12,955 nucleotides of DNA, taken from NCBI GenBank assembly GCA_023253495.1, contig JALRGF010000652.1, positions 1-12,955 on the forward strand. Reading direction: 5' to 3'. Source of the stretch: Verrucomicrobiales bacterium (GTDB taxonomy: Bacteria > Verrucomicrobiota > Verrucomicrobiia > Verrucomicrobiales > V1-33). The notes beneath the pieces were generated by a model. The model was not told the origin of the DNA, made no database searches, and saw only the letters and a program-made list of their open reading frames with translations. Each line of letters starts with the position of its first letter. Within the stretch, counting starts at the first letter, position 1. Both the position numbers and the translations under genes were made by a program. Shown here piece by piece: positions 1 through 8,652 of the stretch.

Positions 1-728
1 ATGCGGAACGTTTCGCGGCCGGGCCACGGGATGTGCCAGAACTGGGCGATGATCATGCGCGAGCGGGCGGCCTCCTTCAGCAGGCGCGGCAGCAGGCAGA
101 AGTGGTAGTCCTGGATGAAGACGAACGTCGGAGAATCGCCGGCCTCGTCGAGCACGGCCTGGGCAAAGCGCTCGTTGACCTCGCGGTACCGCTCCCAGTC
201 GGGCAGGCGGAAGACGGGCCGCTGGAAGGCGGTGTGAAAGAGCGGCCACAGGCCCTCGTTGGCCAGGCCGTAATAGTACCCGCGTTCCTGCTCCGGGGTG
301 AGCCAGACACGCCGCAGGGTGTAGGCGGGATTTCCCGGGGGCACGGCCAGCCGGCCGTTGGCGTCAGCGGTTTCGCGGTCGGCATCACCGGCGCCATGGG
401 CGATCCAGGTGCCCCCGCCGGCCTCGAGGATCGGTCGGAGCGCGGTGGCCAGGCCGCCGGCGGTGGTGACGCACTCGATGCCGTCGCCGGCGTGCCGGTG
501 CATGTACGGTTCGCGGTTCGAGACCACGATGATCTTCCACCCGCGGAGACGGGTTTCGATGAGTTCGTGCAGGCGGGTGGCGGTCCAGGGCTGGGCGGAC
601 ACCGGCGCGGTGCCGGGCCGGGCCAGGGGCGAGCGCAACAGTCCGCGCGCGGCACCCGGCTCCATCCGCCAGCGCCGGCCGGCGATGGCCGGAGAAGCGT
701 AGTTGAGTCTGGGCAAGGAAATCGACAT
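1..728 (-). CDS. otsA: Trehalose-6-phosphate synthase (GT20), long form, 3' part cut by the window edge
   Basis: The enzyme transfers glucose from a nucleotide sugar (usually UDP-glucose) to glucose-6-phosphate, giving trehalose-6-phosphate in the cytoplasm. The visible 242 residues run off the left edge without a stop. They show VVSNREPY (68-75), GGLATAL (91-97), GGTWIAHGAGDADRE (104-118), TLRRVWLT (137-144), GYYYGLANEGLWPL (150-163), IQDYHF (205-210, D207 being the conserved substrate-site Asp) and FWHIPWP (230-236), all typical of long bacterial GT20 synthases. The ATG at 728 is chosen because the frame is open from there; an internal ATG at 665 (residue 22) is the alternative. About 63 residues precede the catalytic start, so this is not the short E. 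coli-type protein. It lies 95 bp downstream of the trehalase on the same strand and is probably co-transcribed. No Shine-Dalgarno is visible. Glucosylglycerol-phosphate synthase, another GT20 enzyme, is less likely from these motifs. Confidence 0.9.
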   Translation of the reverse strand, partial: MSISLPRLNYASPAIAGRRWRMEPGAARGLLRSPLARPGTAPVSAQPWTATRLHELIETRLRGWKIIVVSNREPYMHRHAGDGIECVTTAGGLATALRPILEAGGGTWIAHGAGDADRETADANGRLAVPPGNPAYTLRRVWLTPEQERGYYYGLANEGLWPLFHTAFQRPVFRLPDWERYREVNERFAQAVLDEAGDSPTFVFIQDYHFCLLPRLLKEAARSRMIIAQFWHIPWPGRETFR

Positions 729-823
729 CGGATGGTTTGGGTAATGTGATGAAGGTGCGGCGGTCCCGGGCGGCGACCATGAGGCGGTGGCTCTGGGAGC
801 CCTACGGAGCGGACGGAGCGCGG

Positions 824-2464
824 TCAGCGTTTTGCCGAGGGTCGGCGGGGCACCTTGCGGGCTTTCGGTCTCGGCTTCGGCGGCGGCGGAGCAGGCGGTC
901 CGCCGCCGTCCGGGGCCAGCATGGCCAGCAACTCGCCGACCACGGCGTTGGTCCAGCCGAAGCCGGTTTCGTTGGTCGGGTAGCCGTACCGGATCTTGCC
1001 CTCGACGTCGGCGCTCAGGCCGACAGCGTCGTATTTCTCGAACAACTGGCCGGTGCGTTCGAACTCGCGGGCCGCCAGGTGCAGGAATCGCGAGCCGAGG
1101 TCGGCGGCTTCGGCGAGGTAGCCGTAGCCGGCCAGTCCTTCGGCGGCCATCAGCACCATCGGCGCCCAGGTGAACGGGGCGTCCCACTGGCACCCGGTCG
1201 TCTCCAAGCTGGTCAGCAGGCCGCCCGGAGCGAGGAAATCCGGGAGCCGCCGGACCAGTTCGGCCGCCTGTTCTGTGGTCGCCCAGCCGGCCCAGAGCGG
1301 CATGAAGGTGGTGGCGTAGGCGTACCGGCTGCGCTCGCCCGTCGCGAGGTTCCAGTCAAAAAAGAGCCCGTCTTCGCCGTCCCAGAAGAATTCGTGCATG
1401 CGCACGGCGCGCTCGCCGGCCAGCGACTCCCAGTGCGCGATGCTTTCCGGCGAGGCGCCGAGGCGGCGGCGGATCGCGGCGATGTCGGTTTCCAGGCACC
1501 AGAGCAGCGTGTTGAGGCAGACCGGGATAAAATCGCGCGCGAGCAGGCCGCAGGGACCGAAGCGGTCGGTCAGGTCAAAGCCGCTTTCGCGCACGGTGCG
1601 ATCGTGGCGGTAGCCGCCGGCGGTCAGGGTGTGCGCGGTGGCGTCGTAGACCTGATCCAGCCACGGGGCGTCAGCGAACTCGCGGCGCAGGCGGTCGCAC
1701 ACGCGTTCGTAGTGGTTGCGCCCGTCGGCGTCGCGTTCGCCCTGGACCGCTTCGGGAGCCGGCCCCTCGCCGAGCGCGTGGTACCTCGACAACCCGGTGG
1801 CGGCGGTGAAATGCGGCGGCGTCTGCCAGTACGCATGATAGCGTTCGACAGCCGGCAGCGCGCGGCGCAGCCCGTCGAGGTCGCCGCTTTGCGCAACGAC
1901 CGCGAGAACCAATCGCGACAGGAACGGAGGATGCGAGCGCGTCAGGCAGTAGGTGCGGTTGCAGTTGAGCACGGCGCCGTAGTGCTCGACCTCGTAGAGG
2001 CACTGGTCGGCCAGGCTCTGGGCCAGGCCGGTCCGGCCCTCGCGGAGCAGGCCGAGGGCGATGAAGTAGCTGTCCCATCCGTAGAGTTCGTTGAACCGGC
2101 CACCCGGCACGACGTAGCGGCCGGGCACGTAAACCAGGCCGTGCTCGCGGATGTGTTCAGGCGCCCCGGGCAGCGGCAGGATCGAGACCCTGGCGAAATC
2201 GGACGGTTCCAGCACGCGTTCGAGCTGCGCGGCGATGGCCTCCGGTGATTCGGCGGCCGAGACGTAGATCGGCACGCAGGCGCCCTCGCACTCGGTCTTG
2301 GGATCGCGCGCGGCCTCGACGGCGTGTTTCAAGTCGCGCGTGAGCAGCGGCCACAGTTGGTTGATGTGGAGCTGGAGGGCGGGCCAGATGGCGGGTGGAA
2401 GGTTGGAAAGGACAGGCGCGCGGCGGCGGCGCGGGGGACGGGAAGCCTCGGGCATGGGCGGCAC
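824..2464 (-). CDS. Alpha,alpha-trehalase, GH37, probably cytoplasmic
   Basis: GH37 trehalases hydrolyse trehalose to two glucoses by inversion. Both family signatures are present: PGGRFNELYGWDSYF (120-134) and QWDAPFTWAP (426-435), with the GFGWTN block at 501-506. The residues matching the catalytic acid and base of E. coli TreA are in place: D297 in ESGFD and E476 in LFEKYD. The length, 546 aa, is normal for the family. There is no signal peptide; the N-terminus is Pro/Arg-rich and uncleavable, so a cytoplasmic TreF-like enzyme is inferred. The tail 519-546 is a Pro/Lys/Arg-rich disordered extension of unknown role. The start is GTG at 2464, 9 bp after the usp stop; ATG at 2455 (residue 4) is equally possible. 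It sits between usp and otsA on one strand, so synthesis and breakdown of trehalose appear to share a transcript. Confidence 0.93.
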   Translation of the reverse strand: MPPMPEASRPPRRRRAPVLSNLPPAIWPALQLHINQLWPLLTRDLKHAVEAARDPKTECEGACVPIYVSAAESPEAIAAQLERVLEPSDFARVSILPLPGAPEHIREHGLVYVPGRYVVPGGRFNELYGWDSYFIALGLLREGRTGLAQSLADQCLYEVEHYGAVLNCNRTYCLTRSHPPFLSRLVLAVVAQSGDLDGLRRALPAVERYHAYWQTPPHFTAATGLSRYHALGEGPAPEAVQGERDADGRNHYERVCDRLRREFADAPWLDQVYDATAHTLTAGGYRHDRTVRESGFDLTDRFGPCGLLARDFIPVCLNTLLWCLETDIAAIRRRLGASPESIAHWESLAGERAVRMHEFFWDGEDGLFFDWNLATGERSRYAYATTFMPLWAGWATTEQAAELVRRLPDFLAPGGLLTSLETTGCQWDAPFTWAPMVLMAAEGLAGYGYLAEAADLGSRFLHLAAREFERTGQLFEKYDAVGLSADVEGKIRYGYPTNETGFGWTNAVVGELLAMLAPDGGGPPAPPPPKPRPKARKVPRRPSAKR

Positions 2465-2473
2465 GGTGGTGGT

Positions 2474-3043
2474 TCACGCCCCGCGGGGCGGCGCGGCGAG
2501 CGGCAGGGCGAGCGCCCGAGCTGGGCGCCTTGGTTTTTCGCCGGCGGACGAACGCGCTCCGGTGCGCGGGACTCCGGCGCCTGGACCGAGCACCACGACA
2601 TGGCAGGGGGCGGCGTCGACCACCCGGCGCGCGGTGCGCCCGAGCAACCAGCGGCGGATACAGCCGCGGCGGTGGCTGGCCAGCAGGATCAGCGAGGCCT
2701 GCTCCTCGACGGCCACGCGGCAGATCGTTTCCGCAGGCGGACCGTGCTCGACCCGCAGGCTCACCGGGTACCGCGCCGGCAGCCGGTCGCGCAGCACGGC
2801 GAGCTGGCGGCGCGCCTCGCCCGCCCGCGCCGCCTGCCACTGGAGTTCCGCCTCGTCGGGCGGCGGCGGCAGGATCAATCCCCCGCCGAGCGAGGCCAGG
2901 CTGGCCACGGGGAAGATCTTTTCGATGACGTGGAGGATCACGATTCGGCAGGCGGCCTGGTCGTTGAGCACGGGGAGAGCGGCGGAGAAGCGATCCGCGT
3001 CGCCGGGGTCTTCGCAGGCGAGGAGCAGGGTGCGGGTGTTCAT
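2474..3043 (-). CDS. UspA-family universal stress protein with degenerate nucleotide-binding motif
   Basis: A single-domain universal stress protein of 189 aa, slightly long because of an Arg/Ala/Pro-rich tail (about 155-189). The first strand MNTRTLLLACEDPGD, the second strand RIVILHVIE (33-41) and the last block ASLILLASHRR plus APCHVVVL (145-152) follow the alpha/beta Usp fold. ATP-binding members carry G-2x-G-9x-G-S/T. Aligned here, the positions read A122, R125, G135 and R136, so three of the four defining residues are changed and the protein probably does not bind ATP in the MJ0577 manner. It is the first gene of the minus-strand usp-trehalase-otsA set, with only 9 bp before the trehalase start, which suggests stress-linked control of trehalose turnover. 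The ATG at 3043 opens directly on the first beta strand. No Shine-Dalgarno precedes it. The function beyond a general stress role is unknown. Confidence 0.85.
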   Translation of the reverse strand: MNTRTLLLACEDPGDADRFSAALPVLNDQAACRIVILHVIEKIFPVASLASLGGGLILPPPPDEAELQWQAARAGEARRQLAVLRDRLPARYPVSLRVEHGPPAETICRVAVEEQASLILLASHRRGCIRRWLLGRTARRVVDAAPCHVVVLGPGAGVPRTGARSSAGEKPRRPARALALPLAAPPRGA

Positions 3044-3225
3044 GGGTCCGGGGGGTTAGGGACAGAATGGGACCGGCCGGCAAGCCGATGGCGGGCGACG
3101 GGGATATCTCTTGCCGTCGGGAAAATCATGACGTCTCGCGCCGCCCCCGGCCATCAGGCGGGGGAGCGCCAGTTCTCGGCAGGGTGCTGATCGGCCTCAG
3201 GGCTCGGACGATGACAGTCCTGCGG
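3044..3225. other. 182-bp intergenic region between the kinase operon and usp
   Basis: No gene is supported here. Both flanking genes run on the minus strand, so the stretch must hold the end of the kinase transcript and/or the usp promoter. It contains a strong GC hairpin (3138-3169) and a weaker one with 6-bp arms CGACGG/CCGTCG (3096-3101 and 3114-3119) around a 12-nt loop containing GATATC. I could not assign -35/-10 boxes with confidence. Confidence 0.5.
3138..3169 (-). terminator. GC-rich hairpin after the receiver-kinase gene, possible terminator
   Basis: The arms CCCCCG (3144-3149) and CGGGGG (3159-3164) pair. Inside, CC (3151-3152) pairs with GG (3157-3158) across an ATCA loop; outside, GCGC (3138-3141) pairs with GCGC (3166-3169). 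It lies about 56 bp past the stop of the receiver-kinase gene in its direction of transcription. No T-run follows on the minus strand, only a TTTT a dozen bases on, so it is not a canonical intrinsic terminator. It may be a pause, a protective 3' structure or a usp leader element. Confidence 0.3.
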
Positions 3226-4368
3226 TCACCTCTCCGGCTCCCCCGCCCCGGCCGGCAGTCGCATGGTGAAAACTGCCCCCTGGCCGGGCTGCGATTGCAG
3301 CGCGAGCCTCCCTCCCATGCGATCGGTCAGCCGTTTGGCGATGCTCAGTCCGAGCCCCGTGCTCGTTTCACCACCGGTCGGTTTGGCCGAAAGCCGTCCG
3401 TATTTCCGAAAGACCAGCCGCTGGTCCTCTTCCGTGAATCCCGGCCCCTGATCCCGCACCCGGACCAACGGTCCGTCGTCGCCTCCCGCCGGCTCCACCT
3501 CCACGCGCACCGGACGGCCCGGCGGGGAGAACTTGGTCGCGTTCGAAAGCAGGTTGTCCAGCACCTGCCGCAGCGCCGCCGCGTCGGCCAGCACCGGACA
3601 CGGCGCGGCTGCGGCGATTTCGAGGTCGAGCCACTGGCCCTTGGCCTCGGCCAATGCGCGGTGGGCGTCGACCGCCTCGCGCACGTGGGCCACGAGGTCG
3701 AGGGCGGCGAGCCGGAGCGGCTGCGGACCGGACACCTGACTGGACAGGAGCTCGCCGATGCAGTCGGACAACCGCGCCGCCTCGTGGGTCAGGGTGTCGA
3801 CGCAGTGCCGGGCCGATGGCTCGAGGTCTGCGGCGTGGCGCGCGAGAAATTCCGCGTGCAGCCGGATGGCGGCCAGGCCGTTTTTCAGGTCATGGGCCAT
3901 CAGGTTGAGCAGCTCGTCTTTTTCCTCCGCGAGTCGCCCGAGGGCGTCGCGAGCCGCCTTGAGGGCGATGTGGGTGCGGATGCGACCGAGCAGTTCGGCG
4001 CGGCGGAACGGTTTGGTGACGTAATCGACCGCCCCCGCCTCCAGCGCCGCCGTGATCAGCCCGACCTCGTCGGCCGCCGACAGGAAAATGACCGGCACGT
4101 CGGCCAGCGACGGCTTCGCTGTCAGCACCCGGCACAGCTCCAGACCGCTCGTGCCCGGCATCATCATGTCCAGCAGCAGCAGGTCCGGACGTCGTGCCCG
4201 CAGCCGTTGCAGCGCCTGCTCCGCGCTGGTCGCGCTCATTACGTCATAGCCCTCGGCGTGCAGCAGCGTGCCGACCGTCTGGATATTGGCCGGCTGGTCG
4301 TCGACCACCAGGATGCAGCCGCACGGCCGGGACGGAGGCGCCGATGGAGGTTGAATGGATGCGGTCAT
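3226..4368 (-). CDS. Receiver-histidine kinase protein (REC-HisKA-HATPase)
   Basis: A soluble 380-aa signalling protein with a receiver at the N-terminus and a kinase core behind it. The receiver (about 17-135) has the acidic pair D23/D24, phosphoacceptor D67 in LLLLDMMMPG, S97 and K119 in VTKPF. A helix (135-155) leads to the H box with H159 in LMAHDLKNGLAAIR, then the N box DNLLSNATKF (271-280, N272/N276), the G1 box DQGPGF (306-311) and the G2 box STGLGLSIAKRL (336-347). All catalytic residues are present and there are no membrane segments. The ATG at 4368 overlaps the upstream kinase stop as ATGA. The frame extends further upstream, but that part is antisense-like low-complexity translation inside the kinase gene and lacks any domain. 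A plausible role is to accept phosphate from the partner CHASE3 kinase on D67 and so modulate its own kinase core. Its final target is not shown by the sequence. Confidence 0.92.
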   Translation of the reverse strand: MTASIQPPSAPPSRPCGCILVVDDQPANIQTVGTLLHAEGYDVMSATSAEQALQRLRARRPDLLLLDMMMPGTSGLELCRVLTAKPSLADVPVIFLSAADEVGLITAALEAGAVDYVTKPFRRAELLGRIRTHIALKAARDALGRLAEEKDELLNLMAHDLKNGLAAIRLHAEFLARHAADLEPSARHCVDTLTHEAARLSDCIGELLSSQVSGPQPLRLAALDLVAHVREAVDAHRALAEAKGQWLDLEIAAAAPCPVLADAAALRQVLDNLLSNATKFSPPGRPVRVEVEPAGGDDGPLVRVRDQGPGFTEEDQRLVFRKYGRLSAKPTGGETSTGLGLSIAKRLTDRMGGRLALQSQPGQGAVFTMRLPAGAGEPER

Positions 4369-6095
4369 CGGGACGTTTCCGGGTCGGGTTCGAGGACGGG
4401 CACGCGGCGGGGGAGCGAGGCGAGAGCGCTCGAAAGCTCGGTCAGCGCAAACGACGTCGAGGCAGCCTCGAGCCGGGCAGCCTCCTCCCCGAGGGCGCGG
4501 CAGCCGCTGGCCGCGCTCAGATCGGCCAGAGCATCGGCCAGGCGCTTCACGTCGTCGGTGCTGTGGGTGGCGGAGGCCGGCGGGTACAGGTCGTCCATGA
4601 TCCCGCGCAGGCGCGCCGCGTGTTTTCCTCGCAGCGGCAGTCCGGCCATCCGCCGGACCTCGGTCGAGGCGGCGGCGGCAGGAATGCCGGTGCGGGCAGG
4701 TGCCGCTCCCGCGACCGGCGGCTCCCGCAGCGGCAGCAGCACCCGGAAGGTGGCTCCCGCGCCCGGGCGGCTCTGCAGGCTGATGGTGCCGCTCATCAAG
4801 CCGACCAGCTGGCGCACAATGGCAAGACCGAGTCCGACGCCCTGTCCCCGTCCGTCCGGCTCGCGGTATCCCCCCTGCACGTAAGGCTGAAAGATGCGGG
4901 CGTGCGCTTCCGGAGCGATGCCGATGCCGGTGTCCTTCACCTCCAGCACGAGCTCGGGACCGAGGACGCTTTCCGAGCGCTCCAGACGCACTTGCACGCG
5001 TCCTCCCCGGGGCGTGAACTTCAGGCCGTTGGCGGTCAGATTGACGAGGATCTGGCGGAAGCGCCCGCCGTCGAGCCAGAGGACCGGCGGCAGATTGGAG
5101 GCGGCAGCAAGGTCGAGCGCAACTCCGGAGGCAGCAGCCTGGGGCCCGAGCAGCCGGTCGAGCCACTCCAGTTCAGCGGACACCGGCACAGCCGAGCAGA
5201 GGAGTTCGAGCCGGCCGGCCTCAAGCCTGGAGAGGTCCAGCAGGTCGTTGACGAGCTGGAGCATGGTCTGGGCGGCGGTACGCACGGCCTCCGCTTTTTC
5301 AGCGGGTGGGCCGGCGGGCAGCTCGGCGGCGAGCTGGTCACTCATGCCGAGGATGGTGTTGAGCGGGGTGCGGACCTCATGGCTCATGGCGGCGAGAAAA
5401 TCACCCTTGTCGCGGGCCATCTGCTCGGCCCGTTGTTTTTCGGCAGCGAGTTCCAGCTGCCGTCGGTAGTGGCGCAGCGACCACCACCACTGCCAGACGC
5501 CGAGCGCGCCGACCCCAAGCGCGACCAGGCCCGCGCCCACGCTGGCCGCGCGGCCGCGCGATTCGGCAACCGCCAGTGAGCGCGTCTCCTTCTCGGTCCG
5601 TTGCTCAAGCTGCTCGGTCAACGCCTCCAGCTCCATGTGCACCGCGACGAGCTGCTTCTCGCTGAGGCCCGACTGGACGCGTTCCATGGCAGCATCGCGG
5701 CCCGCCGACCGGCGGGCCGCGGCGGTGTCTTCGAGGGAGGCCAGGGCCATGTCGGCGGTGGAGCGCAGGGCGCCGAGGTCGGGCGTGGCTCCGGGCACCC
5801 TCGCAGCCGCATCCTCCAGGCCATGCCAGCGTCGCGGGATGGCGTCTCGGACGGCGGCGAAGATGACATGGTGCGCCTCGTCCCCGGTGATGACGAACAT
5901 GCGCTGAGCCGCTTCCGCCTCCCGCAGGGCGTTGCCGAGCAGGCTCACCTGACGGCGCAAATCCCGCACCCCCTGGACCTCAAGGATGCGCTCCTGCAGG
6001 CGCAGCGAGAGCGTCACGGTCACCAGCAGGCTGACCAGTCCCAGACCGGCGGCCACCGTGACCAGCAGCGTGTTTTTCCAGGGAAACGGGGACAT
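4365..6095 (-). CDS. CHASE3-domain membrane sensor histidine kinase with HPt-like tail
   Basis: A 576-aa inner-membrane sensor. TM1 spans about 9-31 and TM2 about 184-205 (ending WQWWW). The region between, about 36-180, resembles the extracytoplasmic CHASE3 domain, including LREAEAAQRMFVITGDEAH (57-75). A short coiled linker (208-232) leads to HisKA with H239 in MSHEVRTPLN, the N box VNLTANGLKF (351-360), the G1 box KDTGIGI (387-393), the F box IFQPYVQGG and the G2 box GQGVGLGLAI (417-426). After the ATPase, residues 500-562 look like the latter helices of an HPt domain but have Asp (D521) where the phosphorylated His would be. No receiver is present; the next gene supplies one through a 4-bp ATGA overlap (4365-4368), so translation is probably coupled. 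It is transcribed divergently from a NarL-type regulator, its likely output partner. The ligand is unknown. No Shine-Dalgarno precedes the ATG. Confidence 0.93.
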   Translation of the reverse strand: MSPFPWKNTLLVTVAAGLGLVSLLVTVTLSLRLQERILEVQGVRDLRRQVSLLGNALREAEAAQRMFVITGDEAHHVIFAAVRDAIPRRWHGLEDAAARVPGATPDLGALRSTADMALASLEDTAAARRSAGRDAAMERVQSGLSEKQLVAVHMELEALTEQLEQRTEKETRSLAVAESRGRAASVGAGLVALGVGALGVWQWWWSLRHYRRQLELAAEKQRAEQMARDKGDFLAAMSHEVRTPLNTILGMSDQLAAELPAGPPAEKAEAVRTAAQTMLQLVNDLLDLSRLEAGRLELLCSAVPVSAELEWLDRLLGPQAAASGVALDLAAASNLPPVLWLDGGRFRQILVNLTANGLKFTPRGGRVQVRLERSESVLGPELVLEVKDTGIGIAPEAHARIFQPYVQGGYREPDGRGQGVGLGLAIVRQLVGLMSGTISLQSRPGAGATFRVLLPLREPPVAGAAPARTGIPAAAASTEVRRMAGLPLRGKHAARLRGIMDDLYPPASATHSTDDVKRLADALADLSAASGCRALGEEAARLEAASTSFALTELSSALASLPRRVPVLEPDPETSR

Positions 6096-6261
6096 GTCGC
6101 GGAGGAGACGGCGATCTCAAGCCGCGCCGGGATGAGCCGGAGACCGCGGTACCGGATCAACAGTCAGAAACATGTGGTCGCACCGGTCCGCCACACTCAG
6201 CATTTTGCTGAGTTTTTTCCACCGGTCTCCGGGGCAGCGTGAAAACCTTGCCACACACGCC
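6096..6261. promoter_or_regulatory. Divergent control region between sensor kinase and response regulator
   Basis: This 166-bp region must carry the promoters for the minus-strand kinase operon and the plus-strand regulator. It holds a nested set of repeats. A perfect palindrome lies at 6195-6213. A 10-bp inverted repeat CCGGAGACCG (6137-6146) / CGGTCTCCGG (6223-6232) surrounds it. CACCGGTC occurs as a direct repeat at 6181-6188 and 6220-6227, on either side of the palindrome. It is visibly less GC-rich around 6160-6260 than the genes. Clear sigma-70 boxes could not be assigned. Auto-regulation by the encoded regulator is an inference. Confidence 0.5.
6195..6218 (+). promoter_or_regulatory. 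Perfect 8-3-8 palindrome followed by T6: operator or leader attenuator
   Basis: ACTCAGCA (6195-6202) and TGCTGAGT (6206-6213) are exact reverse complements around a TTT loop. With 6213 the T-run continues to 6218. In plus-strand RNA this has the form of an intrinsic terminator, but no plus-strand gene ends upstream of it: it lies 44 bp before the regulator ATG. An attenuator in the regulator leader, a shield against stray transcription, or a protein-binding palindrome are all possible. Confidence 0.55.
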
Positions 6262-6987
6262 ATGAGATCCTCTTCCGACTCCCCTTTGCGAAAGCGCATT
6301 CTGCTGGTGGATGACCATGTGGTGGTCCGCGACGGGGTCGCTCTGTGGCTGGGGGCCACCGCTGATCTTGAAGTCTGCGGCGCCGTGGCGCAGACGTCAG
6401 CCGCTCTCGAGGCTGTCGAACGCCTGCAGCCTGACCTGGTCATCACGGACATCGGTATGCCGGGCCGCGACGGACTGGAGCTGACCAAAGATATCCGGGC
6501 CCGCTGGCCGGAACTGCCAGTTCTCATTTTTTCGGTGCATGACGAGTCGCTGTACGCCGGCCGCGCCCTGAGGGCCGGCGCGCGCGGCTACTGCAGCAAG
6601 AGCGCCGGATCGGAACGCCTGGTGGAGGCGGCGCGGGTGGTGTTGCGCGGCGGCATGGCGTTCAGTCCGGAAACGACTACCCGGCTTCTCGAGATGGCTG
6701 GCGGTGGCACGATGAAAGCCCACCCGCTGAATGGTCTCAGCGACCGCGAATTCGAAGTTTTCCGTCTCTTCGGGGCCGGGCAGACCAATGCCGAGGTGGC
6801 CGCCGGCCTGGGCCTGAGCGCCAAAACAGTGGAAACCCACAGCCTGAACATCCGCCGTAAACTCGGCCTGCGCACACCGGCCGAATTGATCCGCCACGCC
6901 GTCCACCTCTCCAGCGTGGAACACAACGGCCTGTCGGAGCCGCCCAGCGGTCTGACCGCCGCCGCGGAAGTCCGGGGCCCGATTTGA
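6262..6987 (+). CDS. NarL/FixJ-family response regulator (REC-LuxR HTH)
   Basis: A 241-aa DNA-binding response regulator. The receiver (about 11-125) has D17/D18, phosphoacceptor D63 in LVITDIGMPG, S91 in IFSVHDE and K113 in YCSKSAG. The LuxR-type helix-turn-helix (about 157-215) reads LSDREFEVFRLF then AEVAAGLGLSAKTVETH, with the recognition helix around 186-199. All phosphorylation residues are intact. The ATG at 6262 is preferred over 6172 because the receiver starts right after it (KRILLVDDH); the 30 extra residues would run through the palindrome and match nothing in the fold. It is divergent from the CHASE3 kinase pair and is their probable output. Its stop lies 30 bp before pyrG on the same strand, so part of pyrG expression may come from this promoter. 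A Ser/Ala/Pro-rich tail (about 217-241) follows the HTH. Confidence 0.93.
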   Translation: MRSSSDSPLRKRILLVDDHVVVRDGVALWLGATADLEVCGAVAQTSAALEAVERLQPDLVITDIGMPGRDGLELTKDIRARWPELPVLIFSVHDESLYAGRALRAGARGYCSKSAGSERLVEAARVVLRGGMAFSPETTTRLLEMAGGGTMKAHPLNGLSDREFEVFRLFGAGQTNAEVAAGLGLSAKTVETHSLNIRRKLGLRTPAELIRHAVHLSSVEHNGLSEPPSGLTAAAEVRGPI

Positions 6988-7017
6988 CACCCCCCGCGGC
7001 GGCGGCTTTGATCGTCC

Positions 7018-8648
<1,631 letters not shown>

Positions 8649-8652
<4 letters not shown>

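Noticed and set aside
385..780. Minus-strand open frame with ATG at 780 over the otsA start
   Set aside because: It is in another frame than the GT20 motifs and is Arg/His/Pro-rich; the GT20 frame is open from 728 to the left edge, so no frameshift is needed.
737..2248. Long plus-strand open frame (503 codons) opposite the trehalase
   Set aside because: It is the antisense of a gene with both GH37 signatures; its translation is low-complexity Arg/Gly/Ala/Val-rich with no domain, as expected in GC-rich DNA.
3096..3119. 6-bp inverted repeat CGACGG/CCGTCG upstream of usp as an operator
   Set aside because: Arms of this length with a 12-nt loop are expected by chance in GC-rich DNA, and there is no second copy; noted only as part of the intergenic entry.
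3067..4884. Long plus-strand open frame (605 codons) opposite the kinase genes
   Set aside because: It crosses the boundary of two well-supported minus-strand genes and has no recognisable motif.
4369..5166. N-terminal extension of the receiver-kinase frame up to 5166
   Set aside because: The added 266 residues are an out-of-frame shadow of the CHASE3 kinase; the receiver begins only after the ATG at 4368, which also gives the ATGA overlap.
6172..6261. Upstream ATG for the response regulator at 6172
   Set aside because: It would add 30 residues unrelated to a receiver and place the palindrome inside the coding region.
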